Below, one piece after another: positions 32,725 through 41,026 of a DNA stretch of 64,000 bases. Within the stretch, counting starts at the first letter, position 1, and every line of letters starts with the position of its first letter. The DNA comes from Maricaulaceae bacterium. Lineage in GTDB: Bacteria; Pseudomonadota; Alphaproteobacteria; Caulobacterales; Maricaulaceae. Location: the NCBI GenBank assembly GCA_026126205.1, contig JAHCJP010000002.1, forward strand, positions 372,001 through 436,000. The letters are read 5' to 3'. The notes beneath the pieces were generated by a model, which saw only the letters and a program-made list of their open reading frames with translations, made no database searches and was not told where the DNA came from. The translations under genes were made by a program, and so were the position numbers.

Positions 32725-34578
32725 TCACCCGCCGACCAGCCTGAATCGTTTCCGCCCGCGGCACAAGGCGGCGAGCGCATCCTTCAGCGCCTCGGGATCC
32801 ACCGGCTTGGCCAGGAAGGCGTCCATGCCGGCGTCCAGCGCTGCGGCGCGGTCGGCCTCGGTGGCGTTGGCGGTCAGCGCCACCAGCGGCAGGCCGGCCC
32901 CGGCGGGACCGAGCGCGCGCACGGCGCGGGCGAGCGTCAGCCCGTCCATCTCCGGCATGCGCAGGTCGACCAGCGCGGCGTCCAGCCCGCCCTGCTCGAT
33001 GCGCGCCAGCGCCTCGGCGCCGGTGGCGGCGCGCGCCGTCACCGCGCCCAGCCGGGTCAGGGTTTTCTCCGCGATCAGGGCGTTGACTGGGTCGTCTTCC
33101 GCCACCAGCACCGTCAGCCCGCTCAGCGGCCAGTCGCCGGCGGCGGGCGCGGCGGCGGCCTCGTCGCCGTTTCCAGGCGCGCCGAGGATGTGGCGGACCA
33201 GGCTGGCGCGGCGCACCGGCTTGACCAGCCAGCCCTGCGCGCCGGTGGGCGGGGCGGTCTTGACGCGATCCTTGTCCTGCGGCGCAGCCAGCACCAGCGC
33301 CCGCGCCGCCCCGGCTTCGCGTGCGCGCTCGGCCCAGGAGGCGTCGACCAGCAGAACGGCGCCGCGCGCTGCGGACAGGCGGTCCGCACTGGCGATCTCG
33401 TCCGCCGTCGCGCCCAGCGCCCGGGCCTGATCGGCGAGGCCGGCGCGCAGCACCGGGTTGGGCGCAGCGGCGAAGACGCGGACGCCGGTCAGCGGGCGCT
33501 CCTGCGGGGCCGGCTCCAGAACCGGCAGCGGCAGGGCGGCCCAGAAATGCGCGCCTTCCCCCGGACGGCTCTCGACGCCGACCTCGCCGCCCATCGCTTC
33601 GGCGAGGCGCTTGACCATGGCGAGGCCGAGGCCCGCGCCCTCAGCGCCGGTGGTTTCGGCGGCGCCGCGCTCGAAATACTCGAACAACACCGCCTGGTCG
33701 GCGGGGGCGATGCCGGGGCCGGTGTCGCGGACGCTGATCAGCAGCCGCGCCGCGTCACCATCGGCGCTGCCGGAAATCTCCACCCGGACGCCGCCGGCGG
33801 GGGTGAATTTCACCGCGTTGCCGATCAGGTTGAACAAGATCTGGCGCAGGCGGGCGGCGTCGCCCTGCACGCACGCCGGGGCGCAGGCGGTGGTCACGAC
33901 GGCCACCTCGAGACCCTTGTCGGCGGCGCGCGGCGCCAACAGCTCGACGGCCTCGCGCGCCAGCGCCGCCGGGTCGACGGGTTCGGCGCGGAAGTCCAGC
34001 TTGCCGGCCTCCAGCCGCGACAGGTCGAGAATATCGTCCACCAGCTCCAGCGCATGGGCGGCGCTGGCCTCCAGCGCACGCACATATTCGCGCTGGTCGG
34101 ATTTCAACGCCGTACCGGCCAGCAGCCGCGCCACGCCCAGCGCGCCGGCCAGCGGCGTGCGCAGTTCGTGGGTGACCGAAGCGAAGAAGCGCGACCGGGC
34201 GCGCATGGCGTCGCGGCGCTGTTCGTCGGCGGCCCGGCGCCCGGTGACATCGCGGCCGACGGCGACGGCGCCGCCGCCGTCCATCGGGCGTTCTTCCCAT
34301 TCGATCCAGCGCGGCCCGGCGCGGGTGCGCATCAGCGCGTCATAGCGGCGCGATCCCGCCGCGGCGTTGGCGGCCGGGGCGATGGCGAACCAGCGCCCGG
34401 TCCAGTCGGCGCGGGCGCCGCCGAAAGCGGCCAGAAAGGCGGCGTTGACATGCAAAACCCGTCCGTCGGCGGCGCGCACCAGCACCAGCTCTCCCGCCGC
34501 GTCCAGCGCCGCGCGCGCCAGCTGCGCCCCGGCGTCGGCGGGGGCGGCGTCTGCGCCGGTTTCGGTCTCGTCCCTCAT
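32725..34578 (-). CDS. Soluble hybrid sensor histidine kinase (PAS-HisKA-HATPase-REC)
   Basis: 617 residues without membrane helices, so a cytoplasmic sensor. A PAS domain lies at about 15-120, the HisKA H-box is FFASVTHELRTPLAGALG, the ATPase has N-box IGNAVKFTP, DTGPGIA and GAGLGLAMVKRLAEAMGG. A central receiver-like part (about 345-470) lacks an obvious phospho-Asp and looks degenerate. The last 120 residues are a normal receiver (VAEDDPVNALIAEKTL, phospho-Asp in LVDLRMPEMDG). No response regulator gene is adjacent, so its partner is unknown. Confidence 0.9.
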   Translation of the reverse strand: MRDETETGADAAPADAGAQLARAALDAAGELVLVRAADGRVLHVNAAFLAAFGGARADWTGRWFAIAPAANAAAGSRRYDALMRTRAGPRWIEWEERPMDGGGAVAVGRDVTGRRAADEQRRDAMRARSRFFASVTHELRTPLAGALGVARLLAGTALKSDQREYVRALEASAAHALELVDDILDLSRLEAGKLDFRAEPVDPAALAREAVELLAPRAADKGLEVAVVTTACAPACVQGDAARLRQILFNLIGNAVKFTPAGGVRVEISGSADGDAARLLISVRDTGPGIAPADQAVLFEYFERGAAETTGAEGAGLGLAMVKRLAEAMGGEVGVESRPGEGAHFWAALPLPVLEPAPQERPLTGVRVFAAAPNPVLRAGLADQARALGATADEIASADRLSAARGAVLLVDASWAERAREAGAARALVLAAPQDKDRVKTAPPTGAQGWLVKPVRRASLVRHILGAPGNGDEAAAAPAAGDWPLSGLTVLVAEDDPVNALIAEKTLTRLGAVTARAATGAEALARIEQGGLDAALVDLRMPEMDGLTLARAVRALGPAGAGLPLVALTANATEADRAAALDAGMDAFLAKPVDPEALKDALAALCRGRKRFRLVGG

Positions 34579-34656
34579 CGCCGCACAGCCTGGACCCGCG
34601 CCGGTTAAGGAAGCGTCGAAATCCGGGCTGTCGCCCGAGGCGGGCGCGCCGTTGTC

Positions 34657-36195
34657 CTACATGCCGGGCGATGCGAAGGCGGCGACGTTCGTCCGCGTGC
34701 GCGCCGGTTCCGCCGCGCGACGCAGCGACAGCGCCTCGGCGACATGCACGCGGCGAACGCCGTCCGACCCATCGAGATCGGCGATGGTGCGGGCGCAGCG
34801 CAGCACGCGGTGATAGCCGCGGGCGGTCAGGCCCATGGCCTCGGCGGCCTGGTTGATCAGCGCGGTTCCGCCGGCGTCCGGCTCCGCCGCATGTTCCAGC
34901 ATGTCCCCGTCCAGGCGGGCGTTCAGGCGCCCGCGCTCGCCTTGCGCCTCGCGCGCCGCCAGAACGCGGGCGGCGGCCTCCTTGGTGCCTTCAGCGGGGG
35001 ATGGCAGGGCGAGGTCGGCCGGCGTGACCGGCGGAACCTCCACATGCAGGTCGATGCGGTCCATCATCGGGCCGGAGATGCGGGCCTGGTAGTCGGCGGC
35101 GCAGCGCGGCCCTCGCGCGCAGGCCGACCCGTCGGTCCCGGCCCAGCCGCAGCGGCAGGGATTCATCGCCGCGATCAACTGGAAGCGCGCCGGATAGGTG
35201 ACATGGGCGTTGGCGCGGGCGACGGCGATTTCACCGGTCTCCAGCGGCTGGCGCAGCGAATCCAGCACCTGGGGGTGGAATTCCGGCAGTTCGTCGAGAA
35301 ACAGCACTCCGTGGTGGGCCAGCGAGGCCTCGCCGGGTTTGGCCTTGACGCCGCCGCCGACCATGGCGGCCATCGAGGCGGAATGATGCGGTGAACGGAA
35401 CGGGCGCGCACGGGTCAGCCGTCCGCGCTCCAGCAGGCCGGCCACGGAATGCACCATCGAGGTTTCAAGCAGTTCGCGCGCCGACAGCGGCGGCAGCAGG
35501 CCAGGCAGCCGAGCGGCCAGCATCGACTTGCCGGAGCCGGGCGGACCGGTCATCAGCATGTTGTGGCCGCCGGCGGCGGCGATCTCCAGCGCCCGCTTGG
35601 CGCTCTCCTGGCCCTTGACGTCGCGCAGGTCCGGGCCGCCGCCGGCCTCGACCAGCTCTCCCGGCGCCGGGCGAGCCAGCGCCTGGGTTCCGCGGAAATG
35701 ATTGACGATCTGGATCAGCGTGCGCGGCGCCAGCACGGCGAGATCGCCGCCGGCCCAAGCGGCCTCCGCCCCGCAGGCCTCGGGACAGATGAAGCCCAGC
35801 CCCTCGGCGTTGGCGGCCATGGCCGCGGGCAGAACCCCCGGCGTCGGCGCGATCGAACCGTCCAGCCCCAGTTCGCCGAAAGCCAGATGCTCGGCCGCCG
35901 CCTCGGCGGGCAGCACGCCCATCGAGGCCATGATGGCGATGGCGATCGGCAGGTCGAAATGCGATCCCTCCTTTGGCCGGTCGGCGGGGGCGAGATTGAC
36001 GATCAGCCGTTCGGGGGGCAGCGACAGGCCAATGGCGGCGAAGGCGGCGCGCACGCGCTCGCGGCTTTCGGCCACGGCCTTGTCGGCGAGGCCGACGACG
36101 CAGAATATCGGGTTGCCCCCGGCCAGCTGCACCTGCACGTCGACGCGCCGCGCCTCCGCGCCCTCGAACGCCACCGAAGCCGTGCTGGCCGCCAT
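34657..36195 (-). CDS. comM: ComM/YifB family Mg-chelatase-like AAA+ ATPase
   Basis: Hexameric helicase that promotes branch migration during natural transformation and recombination. 512 residues: N-terminal ChlI-like domain (ASVAFEGAEARRVDVQVQ), Walker A GPPGSGKSMLAARLPGLLPP, Walker B GVLFLDELPEF and a C-terminal Mg_chelatase_C domain. The ATG at 36195 follows GGGAG at 7 bases. Its promoter carries a LexA box, so it should be SOS-induced. Confidence 0.95.
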   Translation of the reverse strand: MAASTASVAFEGAEARRVDVQVQLAGGNPIFCVVGLADKAVAESRERVRAAFAAIGLSLPPERLIVNLAPADRPKEGSHFDLPIAIAIMASMGVLPAEAAAEHLAFGELGLDGSIAPTPGVLPAAMAANAEGLGFICPEACGAEAAWAGGDLAVLAPRTLIQIVNHFRGTQALARPAPGELVEAGGGPDLRDVKGQESAKRALEIAAAGGHNMLMTGPPGSGKSMLAARLPGLLPPLSARELLETSMVHSVAGLLERGRLTRARPFRSPHHSASMAAMVGGGVKAKPGEASLAHHGVLFLDELPEFHPQVLDSLRQPLETGEIAVARANAHVTYPARFQLIAAMNPCRCGWAGTDGSACARGPRCAADYQARISGPMMDRIDLHVEVPPVTPADLALPSPAEGTKEAAARVLAAREAQGERGRLNARLDGDMLEHAAEPDAGGTALINQAAEAMGLTARGYHRVLRCARTIADLDGSDGVRRVHVAEALSLRRAAEPARTRTNVAAFASPGM

Positions 36196-36303
36196 GGTCC
36201 GCTCCCTTGTGTCCGTCCGGGCGCCGCGTTGTTCGCGGCTGCGGTAAGTCCCCGCCAGCGCATAGGTTTTCCACAGATTGCGGAACACCGGCGATCAAAA
36301 CAG

Positions 36304-36318
36304 GAACATTATAAGAAC
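36304..36318. promoter_or_regulatory. LexA (SOS) box at comM
   Basis: GAAC-ATTATAA-GAAC is an exact alphaproteobacterial GAAC-N7-GAAC (GTTC-N7-GTTC) box. It covers the predicted comM -10 element. Confidence 0.75.
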
Positions 36319-36338
36319 TATCGCGGCGGTCGAGTCAA
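36308..36338 (-). promoter_or_regulatory. comM promoter
   Basis: Minus strand: TTGACT (36338-36333) and TATAAT (36313-36308) with a 19-base spacer. The leader to the ATG is about 105 bases. Confidence 0.55.
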
Positions 36339-36353
36339 GTCTGTGCATAAACC

Positions 36354-36369
36354 GTAAATGGAAATTAAC
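36354..36369. promoter_or_regulatory. CtrA-like site upstream of comM
   Basis: GTAA-N7-TTAAC matches TTAA-N7-TTAAC with one mismatch. It lies 16 bases upstream of the comM -35 and touches the stop codon of the TPR gene. Confidence 0.35.
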
Positions 36370-37055
36370 TATTCGTCGATGACGACCACGTTGTCGGGCG
36401 CGGCGCGGCGGCCGGTGCGGCGCGCCTCAAGTATGCGTCCGCGGATCAACAGCGTCTCGACATCGGCCGGGTCCAGCTCCCGCGCGCGGTTCATATCCGT
36501 CTCGGCGCCGTCATAGTCGCCCAGCATCAGTTTCGCCTCGGCGCTGCGCCGCCACGCCTCGGGTTCCTCGGGGTCGATCCCGGCCGCGGCCGCCGCGGCG
36601 GAGAGCGCGACGCTCCACTCGTCCATGGCGGCGGCGGCGCGGGCGCGGCCAAGCCATAACGGCGCGGATTCCGGCGACAGGTCCAGCGCATGGCCATAGG
36701 CGCGCAGGGCGCCCGCCGGTTCGCGCGCCGCCATCCAGGCCTCGCCGGCCTCGGCGTATTGCAGCACGCGCGCGGCGCGCGGCCCGCCGTCAGGAGCGGC
36801 GGCCACGGCCTCCAGCCGCGCTGCGCCGTCGCGATTGTAGCCGAGACGGACCAGCGCCCGCGCCTCGCAGTGCCGGGGCAGCCAGCCGCCGCCCTCGAAT
36901 TTCCAGGTCAGGGCGTCCTCATAGGCGCTGACGGGGTCGGTCTCCACCTGCTCCAGACAGGCGGCGTAGCGCGCGCGCTCGGCGGCCTCGAAGGCGCTGT
37001 CCTGCGCGGCGGAAGCCAGGGCGAAAAGCGCCGGAAGAACTGTCAGAACACCCAT
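36369..37055 (-). CDS. Secreted or periplasmic TPR-repeat protein
   Basis: 228 residues. A signal peptide (VLTVLPALFALASAAQ) is followed by TPR-like helix pairs, clearest at PAGALRAYGHALDLSPESAP, WSVALSAAAAAAGIDPEEPE and YDGAETDMNRARELDPADVE. It probably serves as a protein-binding scaffold in the envelope; no specific role can be read. Confidence 0.8.
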   Translation of the reverse strand: MGVLTVLPALFALASAAQDSAFEAAERARYAACLEQVETDPVSAYEDALTWKFEGGGWLPRHCEARALVRLGYNRDGAARLEAVAAAPDGGPRAARVLQYAEAGEAWMAAREPAGALRAYGHALDLSPESAPLWLGRARAAAAMDEWSVALSAAAAAAGIDPEEPEAWRRSAEAKLMLGDYDGAETDMNRARELDPADVETLLIRGRILEARRTGRRAAPDNVVVIDE

Positions 37056-37125
37056 GATCCCACCATCCCGAAACCGTCTTTCCGAGAGCCTAGGCCCGGC
37101 TTTCCGCTGTCACAACCGGGCCGCA

Positions 37126-37581
37126 TCAGCTTTTCCAGCGCCGTGGCGCAAACAGCGCATAGACGAATCCGCCCGCCGCCCCGGTCAGCACGAACGCCAA
37201 TAGACCGGCGAGGCTGCGCGTGGCGGCGATGGGGTGCATGCCGAAAGCGCTGTTCATCAGCAGAATCGCGGCCAGCACGGCCACCGCCCCGGCGAGGGTG
37301 AAACCGAACAGGCGCAGCTTCGGCGCGAAATGCACGATGGGCGAGGCGACGGCCAGGGCGATGAAAAAGCCGATGGCGGTGACCAGCCCGTACATCGGCG
37401 AAAAACCGGCCAGATCCTGAAGCGTCGTGCGCACGCGCACATCCATGCCGATGTCGGCCCCCAGCGCGGACAGCGCGGCGAGATTGAACTGCGTCTGCGC
37501 AACCGCGGCCAGCGCCGTGGCCACAACCACGCCCAGCGCAAAAGCGATCAGCGCACGAACGATCAGGCCGGTGACGCGCAT
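37126..37581 (-). CDS. Small multi-pass membrane protein of unknown function
   Basis: About 151 residues with four likely membrane helices (VRALIAFALGVVVATALAAV, MYGLVTAIGFFIALAV, FGFTLAGAVAVLAAILLM, LAGLLAFVLTGAAGGFVYAL). The ATG at 37581 has a near-perfect ribosome site, AAAGGAG. No family recognised. Confidence 0.75.
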   Translation of the reverse strand: MRVTGLIVRALIAFALGVVVATALAAVAQTQFNLAALSALGADIGMDVRVRTTLQDLAGFSPMYGLVTAIGFFIALAVASPIVHFAPKLRLFGFTLAGAVAVLAAILLMNSAFGMHPIAATRSLAGLLAFVLTGAAGGFVYALFAPRRWKS

Positions 37582-37673
37582 GGATGCTCCTTTGACGCAA
37601 ACCGCTTGCGCGGCGCAGTATGGGGCAAAGCTTCGCATTTGTCCGCAAGCGCCTTTGCAAAGGACGCCGCCCC

Positions 37674-38777
37674 ATGCGCGCCATCGCCCTCGCCCTAGCC
37701 TTCATGCTGGCCCCCGCCGCCCTGTCTCAGGACGGGCATGAATACCGCGTTGAAACCGTCGCCGAAGGGCTGGTCCATCCCTGGTCGCTGGCTTTCCTGA
37801 CCGACGGGATGATGCTGGTCACCGAACGCCCCGGCCGCCTGCGCCTGATCGAGAACGGCGTATTGCATGAGACGCCGGTTTCCGGTGTTCCACAGGTCTT
37901 CGCGGCCGGGCAGGGCGGATTGCTGGACGTGGCGCCGGACCCGGATTTCGCGGATAATGGCCTGATATATCTCGTCTATTCCCACGGTGACGCGGCGGCG
38001 AACACCACGGCGCTGGCGCGGGCGCGCTTCAACCCGGCGGCGCATGCCCTGCAAGACCTGGAGGTGCTGTTCACCGCGCAAGCAATGCGGCGCACCAGCG
38101 CCCATTATGGCGGGCGCATCGCGTTTCTGGCCGATGGAACCTTGCTGCTCGCCCTCGGCGACGGGTTCGACCACCGCGAACGGGCGCAGAGCCGCGCCGA
38201 CCATTTCGGAACCGTGGTGCGGCTGAACCGCGACGGCTCGATCCCGCCGGACAATCCGTTCGCGGCGGAAGGCGGCGCGGCGGCGGCGATCTACACTTAT
38301 GGCCACCGCAATCCGCAGGGCCTCGCCATCGATCCCGAAACAGGAACCGTCTATCTGAATGAACACGGCCCGGCGGGCGGCGACGAAATCAACGTGCTGG
38401 TCCCCGGCGGCAATTACGGCTGGCCGCTGGCCACGCGGGGCATGGACTATACCGGCGCGCGGGTGACGCCGTTCAGCGACTATGAAGGGACCATCTCCCC
38501 GATCGTCGACTGGACGCCTTCCATCGCCCCCTCCGGGCTGGCGGTTTATGACGGCGACCTGTTCCCGCGCTGGCGCGGCGATTTGTTCTCCGGCGCGCTG
38601 GCCGGCATGCATGTGCGGCGCACGATCATGCGCGACGGCGCGGTGGCGGGCGAGGAAAGCCTGCTGGAGGAGCTGGGGCGGCGCATCCGCGATGTGCGCG
38701 AGGGGCCGGACGGGGCGCTCTACATCCTCACCGATCATGCCGACGGGCAGGTGTTGCGCCTGGTCCCGGCGGAGTAG
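37674..38777 (+). CDS. PQQ-dependent sugar dehydrogenase family protein, copy 1
   Basis: 367 residues, with a signal peptide (AIALALAFMLAPAALS). Six-bladed propeller of the soluble glucose/sorbosone dehydrogenase type: VHPWSLAFLTDGMMLVTERP, IYTYGHRNPQGLAIDPETG and NEHGPAGGDEINVLVPGGNY are the family signatures near the PQQ/Ca site. Periplasmic aldose oxidation is likely. Start ATG at 37674. A paralogue lies at 46813-47970. Confidence 0.88.
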   Translation: MRAIALALAFMLAPAALSQDGHEYRVETVAEGLVHPWSLAFLTDGMMLVTERPGRLRLIENGVLHETPVSGVPQVFAAGQGGLLDVAPDPDFADNGLIYLVYSHGDAAANTTALARARFNPAAHALQDLEVLFTAQAMRRTSAHYGGRIAFLADGTLLLALGDGFDHRERAQSRADHFGTVVRLNRDGSIPPDNPFAAEGGAAAAIYTYGHRNPQGLAIDPETGTVYLNEHGPAGGDEINVLVPGGNYGWPLATRGMDYTGARVTPFSDYEGTISPIVDWTPSIAPSGLAVYDGDLFPRWRGDLFSGALAGMHVRRTIMRDGAVAGEESLLEELGRRIRDVREGPDGALYILTDHADGQVLRLVPAE

Positions 38778-38780
38778 GGC

Positions 38781-39911
38781 ATGCGGCTGTCCGGTTTCAT
38801 AGCGGCGGGGGTCATCGCGCTGGCGCTGCTCGGCTGGGTGGCGTTCCGTTACTGGCCGGCCGAACCGCGGGCCGAGCCGCATTTTATCGCCGCCTATGAC
38901 GAATTCGGCGCCCGGACCGGAGCCAGCATGGTCGGCGTACAGCCCTGGCTGACCCCGGCCGACTACCGCGACGCCCTGGCGCTGCGCCAGCGCCTCGACG
39001 GCTATGTGTCCGAGGCCGCCCGCATGGGCTGGATCACCGAACGCAGCGTCGTCGTGTTTCCCGAACACATCGGCACATGGCTGGTGGCGGTTGACGCCCC
39101 GGCGGCGGCCTATGGCGCGCGCGGCGTGGACGGCGCGATGACGGCGCTGATCGCGGCGCGACCGTTCGGCTTTCTGGGCGCCTATCTGCGCTCGGACGAG
39201 GCCGACCGCGCCGCCGCCGCCATATTCCGCATGCGCGCGGATGCGATGGCCGCGGCCTATACCGACGTGTTCGGCGCGCTGGCGCGCGATTACGGCGTCA
39301 CCATCGCGGCGGGATCGATCGTGCTGCCGGCGCCGCGGATAGAGGATGGCCGGGTCGTGGCCGGCGATGGCCCGCTCTACAATGTCTCGGCGGTGTTCGG
39401 GCCGGACGGGCGGGCGATGGCGCCGCTGGTGTTGAAAACCTATCCCATCCCGTCAGAGGCCGGCTTCACCGCCGCCGGGCCGGCGGAGCAGCCGGTGTTC
39501 GACACCCCGGCCGGGCGGCTGGGCGTGCTGATCTGCGCCGATTCCTGGCACCCGGACCTGTATGAAAGCTTGCGCGAAGGCGGGGCGGAGCTGCTGGCCG
39601 TTCCGGCTTATCTGCAACCCTCCGGCATATGGGCCGAACCCTGGGGCGGCTATGTCACCCCCTGGCCGGATGACGCCTACCGCGAACACGCCGGCCTGCT
39701 GACCGAGGGCGAGGCCTGGGTGACCTATTCCATGCCGGGCCGGGCGGGTGAACATGGCCTGCGCGCCGGGCTGACGGTGTTTCTGGACGGGCGGCTGTGG
39801 GATCTGGGGGCCGACGGGCGCACGCTGGCGCGCGCGGGTGACGCCTTCCATGTCGGCAGCCGCGAAATCGGCGGCGTCATCTCGGTGCTGTGGCTGGAGG
39901 AGGAAGGCTAA
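38781..39911 (+). CDS. Membrane-anchored carbon-nitrogen hydrolase (nitrilase superfamily)
   Basis: 376 residues beginning with an uncleaved N-terminal helix (FIAAGVIALALLGWVAFRYW). The Glu-Lys-Cys triad is present: Glu in VVFPEHIGTW, Lys in LVLKTYPIPSE and Cys in GVLICADSWHPD. It thus faces the periplasm as an amidase or nitrilase of unknown substrate. It starts 4 bases after the sugar dehydrogenase, implying an operon. Confidence 0.8.
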   Translation: MRLSGFIAAGVIALALLGWVAFRYWPAEPRAEPHFIAAYDEFGARTGASMVGVQPWLTPADYRDALALRQRLDGYVSEAARMGWITERSVVVFPEHIGTWLVAVDAPAAAYGARGVDGAMTALIAARPFGFLGAYLRSDEADRAAAAIFRMRADAMAAAYTDVFGALARDYGVTIAAGSIVLPAPRIEDGRVVAGDGPLYNVSAVFGPDGRAMAPLVLKTYPIPSEAGFTAAGPAEQPVFDTPAGRLGVLICADSWHPDLYESLREGGAELLAVPAYLQPSGIWAEPWGGYVTPWPDDAYREHAGLLTEGEAWVTYSMPGRAGEHGLRAGLTVFLDGRLWDLGADGRTLARAGDAFHVGSREIGGVISVLWLEEEG

Positions 39912-41023
39912 AGCCAGCGCCGCGTCCAGTCCCGCGCCGCCGCCTCGGCGCCGGAAAGGTCATCGCCCTGCATGCCGGCGAACACAGCCACCTCCGCCCC
40001 GGCGAGGCTTTCCCGCACCGCGGCGCGAAACGCCTTGTCCCTTGCGGCGCGGGCGCGCAGCGCCTCCCCCCGCGCCCACAGGCTTTCGTCCAGTGCCGTC
40101 CACGCGCCGGAAAAGCCGGCGGGCTTGAACAGTGACAGGCAGGGCGCGGGCGTGGCCGTGAACGCCGCCAGCGGCGGATGCGCGGGTTTCAGCCGCACGA
40201 TCATCGACGCGGTGGTGGCGCTGGGCCGCAGTGGCGGGCGCGCATGCATGCACACATCGCGGTTCGACCCGCCGGAAAAGCCGTCGCCCTTCGCATGACG
40301 GCGCATCAGCGCCGCGAGGCGGCCAAGGCTGATCGCGCCCGCGCCTTCATCAAGCCCGGCCTCGTTCAGCGCGATGCGCGCGGCGGCGCAGGCCAGACGC
40401 GGCATGAAGAAGGCTTCGTGCGCGGTCTTGAAATCGCCGCCGGGCGGCGGCGCGCTGGCGCGGTGGAAATCATCGGTGATGGTGTAGGTGTTGGAGATCA
40501 CGGCGCGATCGCGCAGGCGCTGCAAGGCCCATTCGCGCCCGGCGGTCTCCAGTTTCCAGATCTCGCGCCCGTCGGCGATCAGGAAGGAATTGTCATAGCG
40601 GAAGGCCTTGTTGCGGTATCCCGCCGGGCCGCCCTGGCCATGCGTCTCCAGCAGGGTGACGATGGCCTCGCACGCCTCGGCGGCGCTGACCGCGCGCTCC
40701 AGTCCCAGCCGCACCAGATCCATGCCCAGCAGGGCCGCGCCGCGTTTCAGAACCGATTTGCCGAACACCGCCTCATTGCCGATGGCGACCCCGGCGTCGT
40801 TCACCCCCATCTCGGCGCCCCACATCCATGCCGGGCGCGAGATGATGACGCCGCGCCGGTTCGGAACCTGCGCGATCTCGATATGGGTGCAGCGCAGGGT
40901 GGCGGCCTTGTCGCCGCGCACGGGAGCGTGGCGCTCGACATGTTGCGGCTCGTCCGGCTCGCGGTCGGAGTTCTTGGCGAACCAGACCGCGCCGCCGTCG
41001 CGAATGGCCAGCGTGTCGCACAT
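39908..41023 (-). CDS. Secernin-like C69 family peptidase
   Basis: 371 residues. It starts M-C-D-T, so removal of Met would expose Cys2 as the N-terminal nucleophile, as in Ntn hydrolases; FAKNSDREPDEPQHVE is the usual following motif. Related proteins are dipeptidases or secernins. It overlaps the nitrilase gene end by 4 bases (convergent) and is followed upstream by the amine oxidase. Confidence 0.82.
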   Translation of the reverse strand: MCDTLAIRDGGAVWFAKNSDREPDEPQHVERHAPVRGDKAATLRCTHIEIAQVPNRRGVIISRPAWMWGAEMGVNDAGVAIGNEAVFGKSVLKRGAALLGMDLVRLGLERAVSAAEACEAIVTLLETHGQGGPAGYRNKAFRYDNSFLIADGREIWKLETAGREWALQRLRDRAVISNTYTITDDFHRASAPPPGGDFKTAHEAFFMPRLACAAARIALNEAGLDEGAGAISLGRLAALMRRHAKGDGFSGGSNRDVCMHARPPLRPSATTASMIVRLKPAHPPLAAFTATPAPCLSLFKPAGFSGAWTALDESLWARGEALRARAARDKAFRAAVRESLAGAEVAVFAGMQGDDLSGAEAAARDWTRRWL

Positions 41024-41026
41024 CGC

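Noticed and set aside
36267..36275. DnaA-box-like TTTTCCACA
   Set aside because: A single box with a mismatch in the comM leader; no cluster or AT-rich unwinding region, so no origin.
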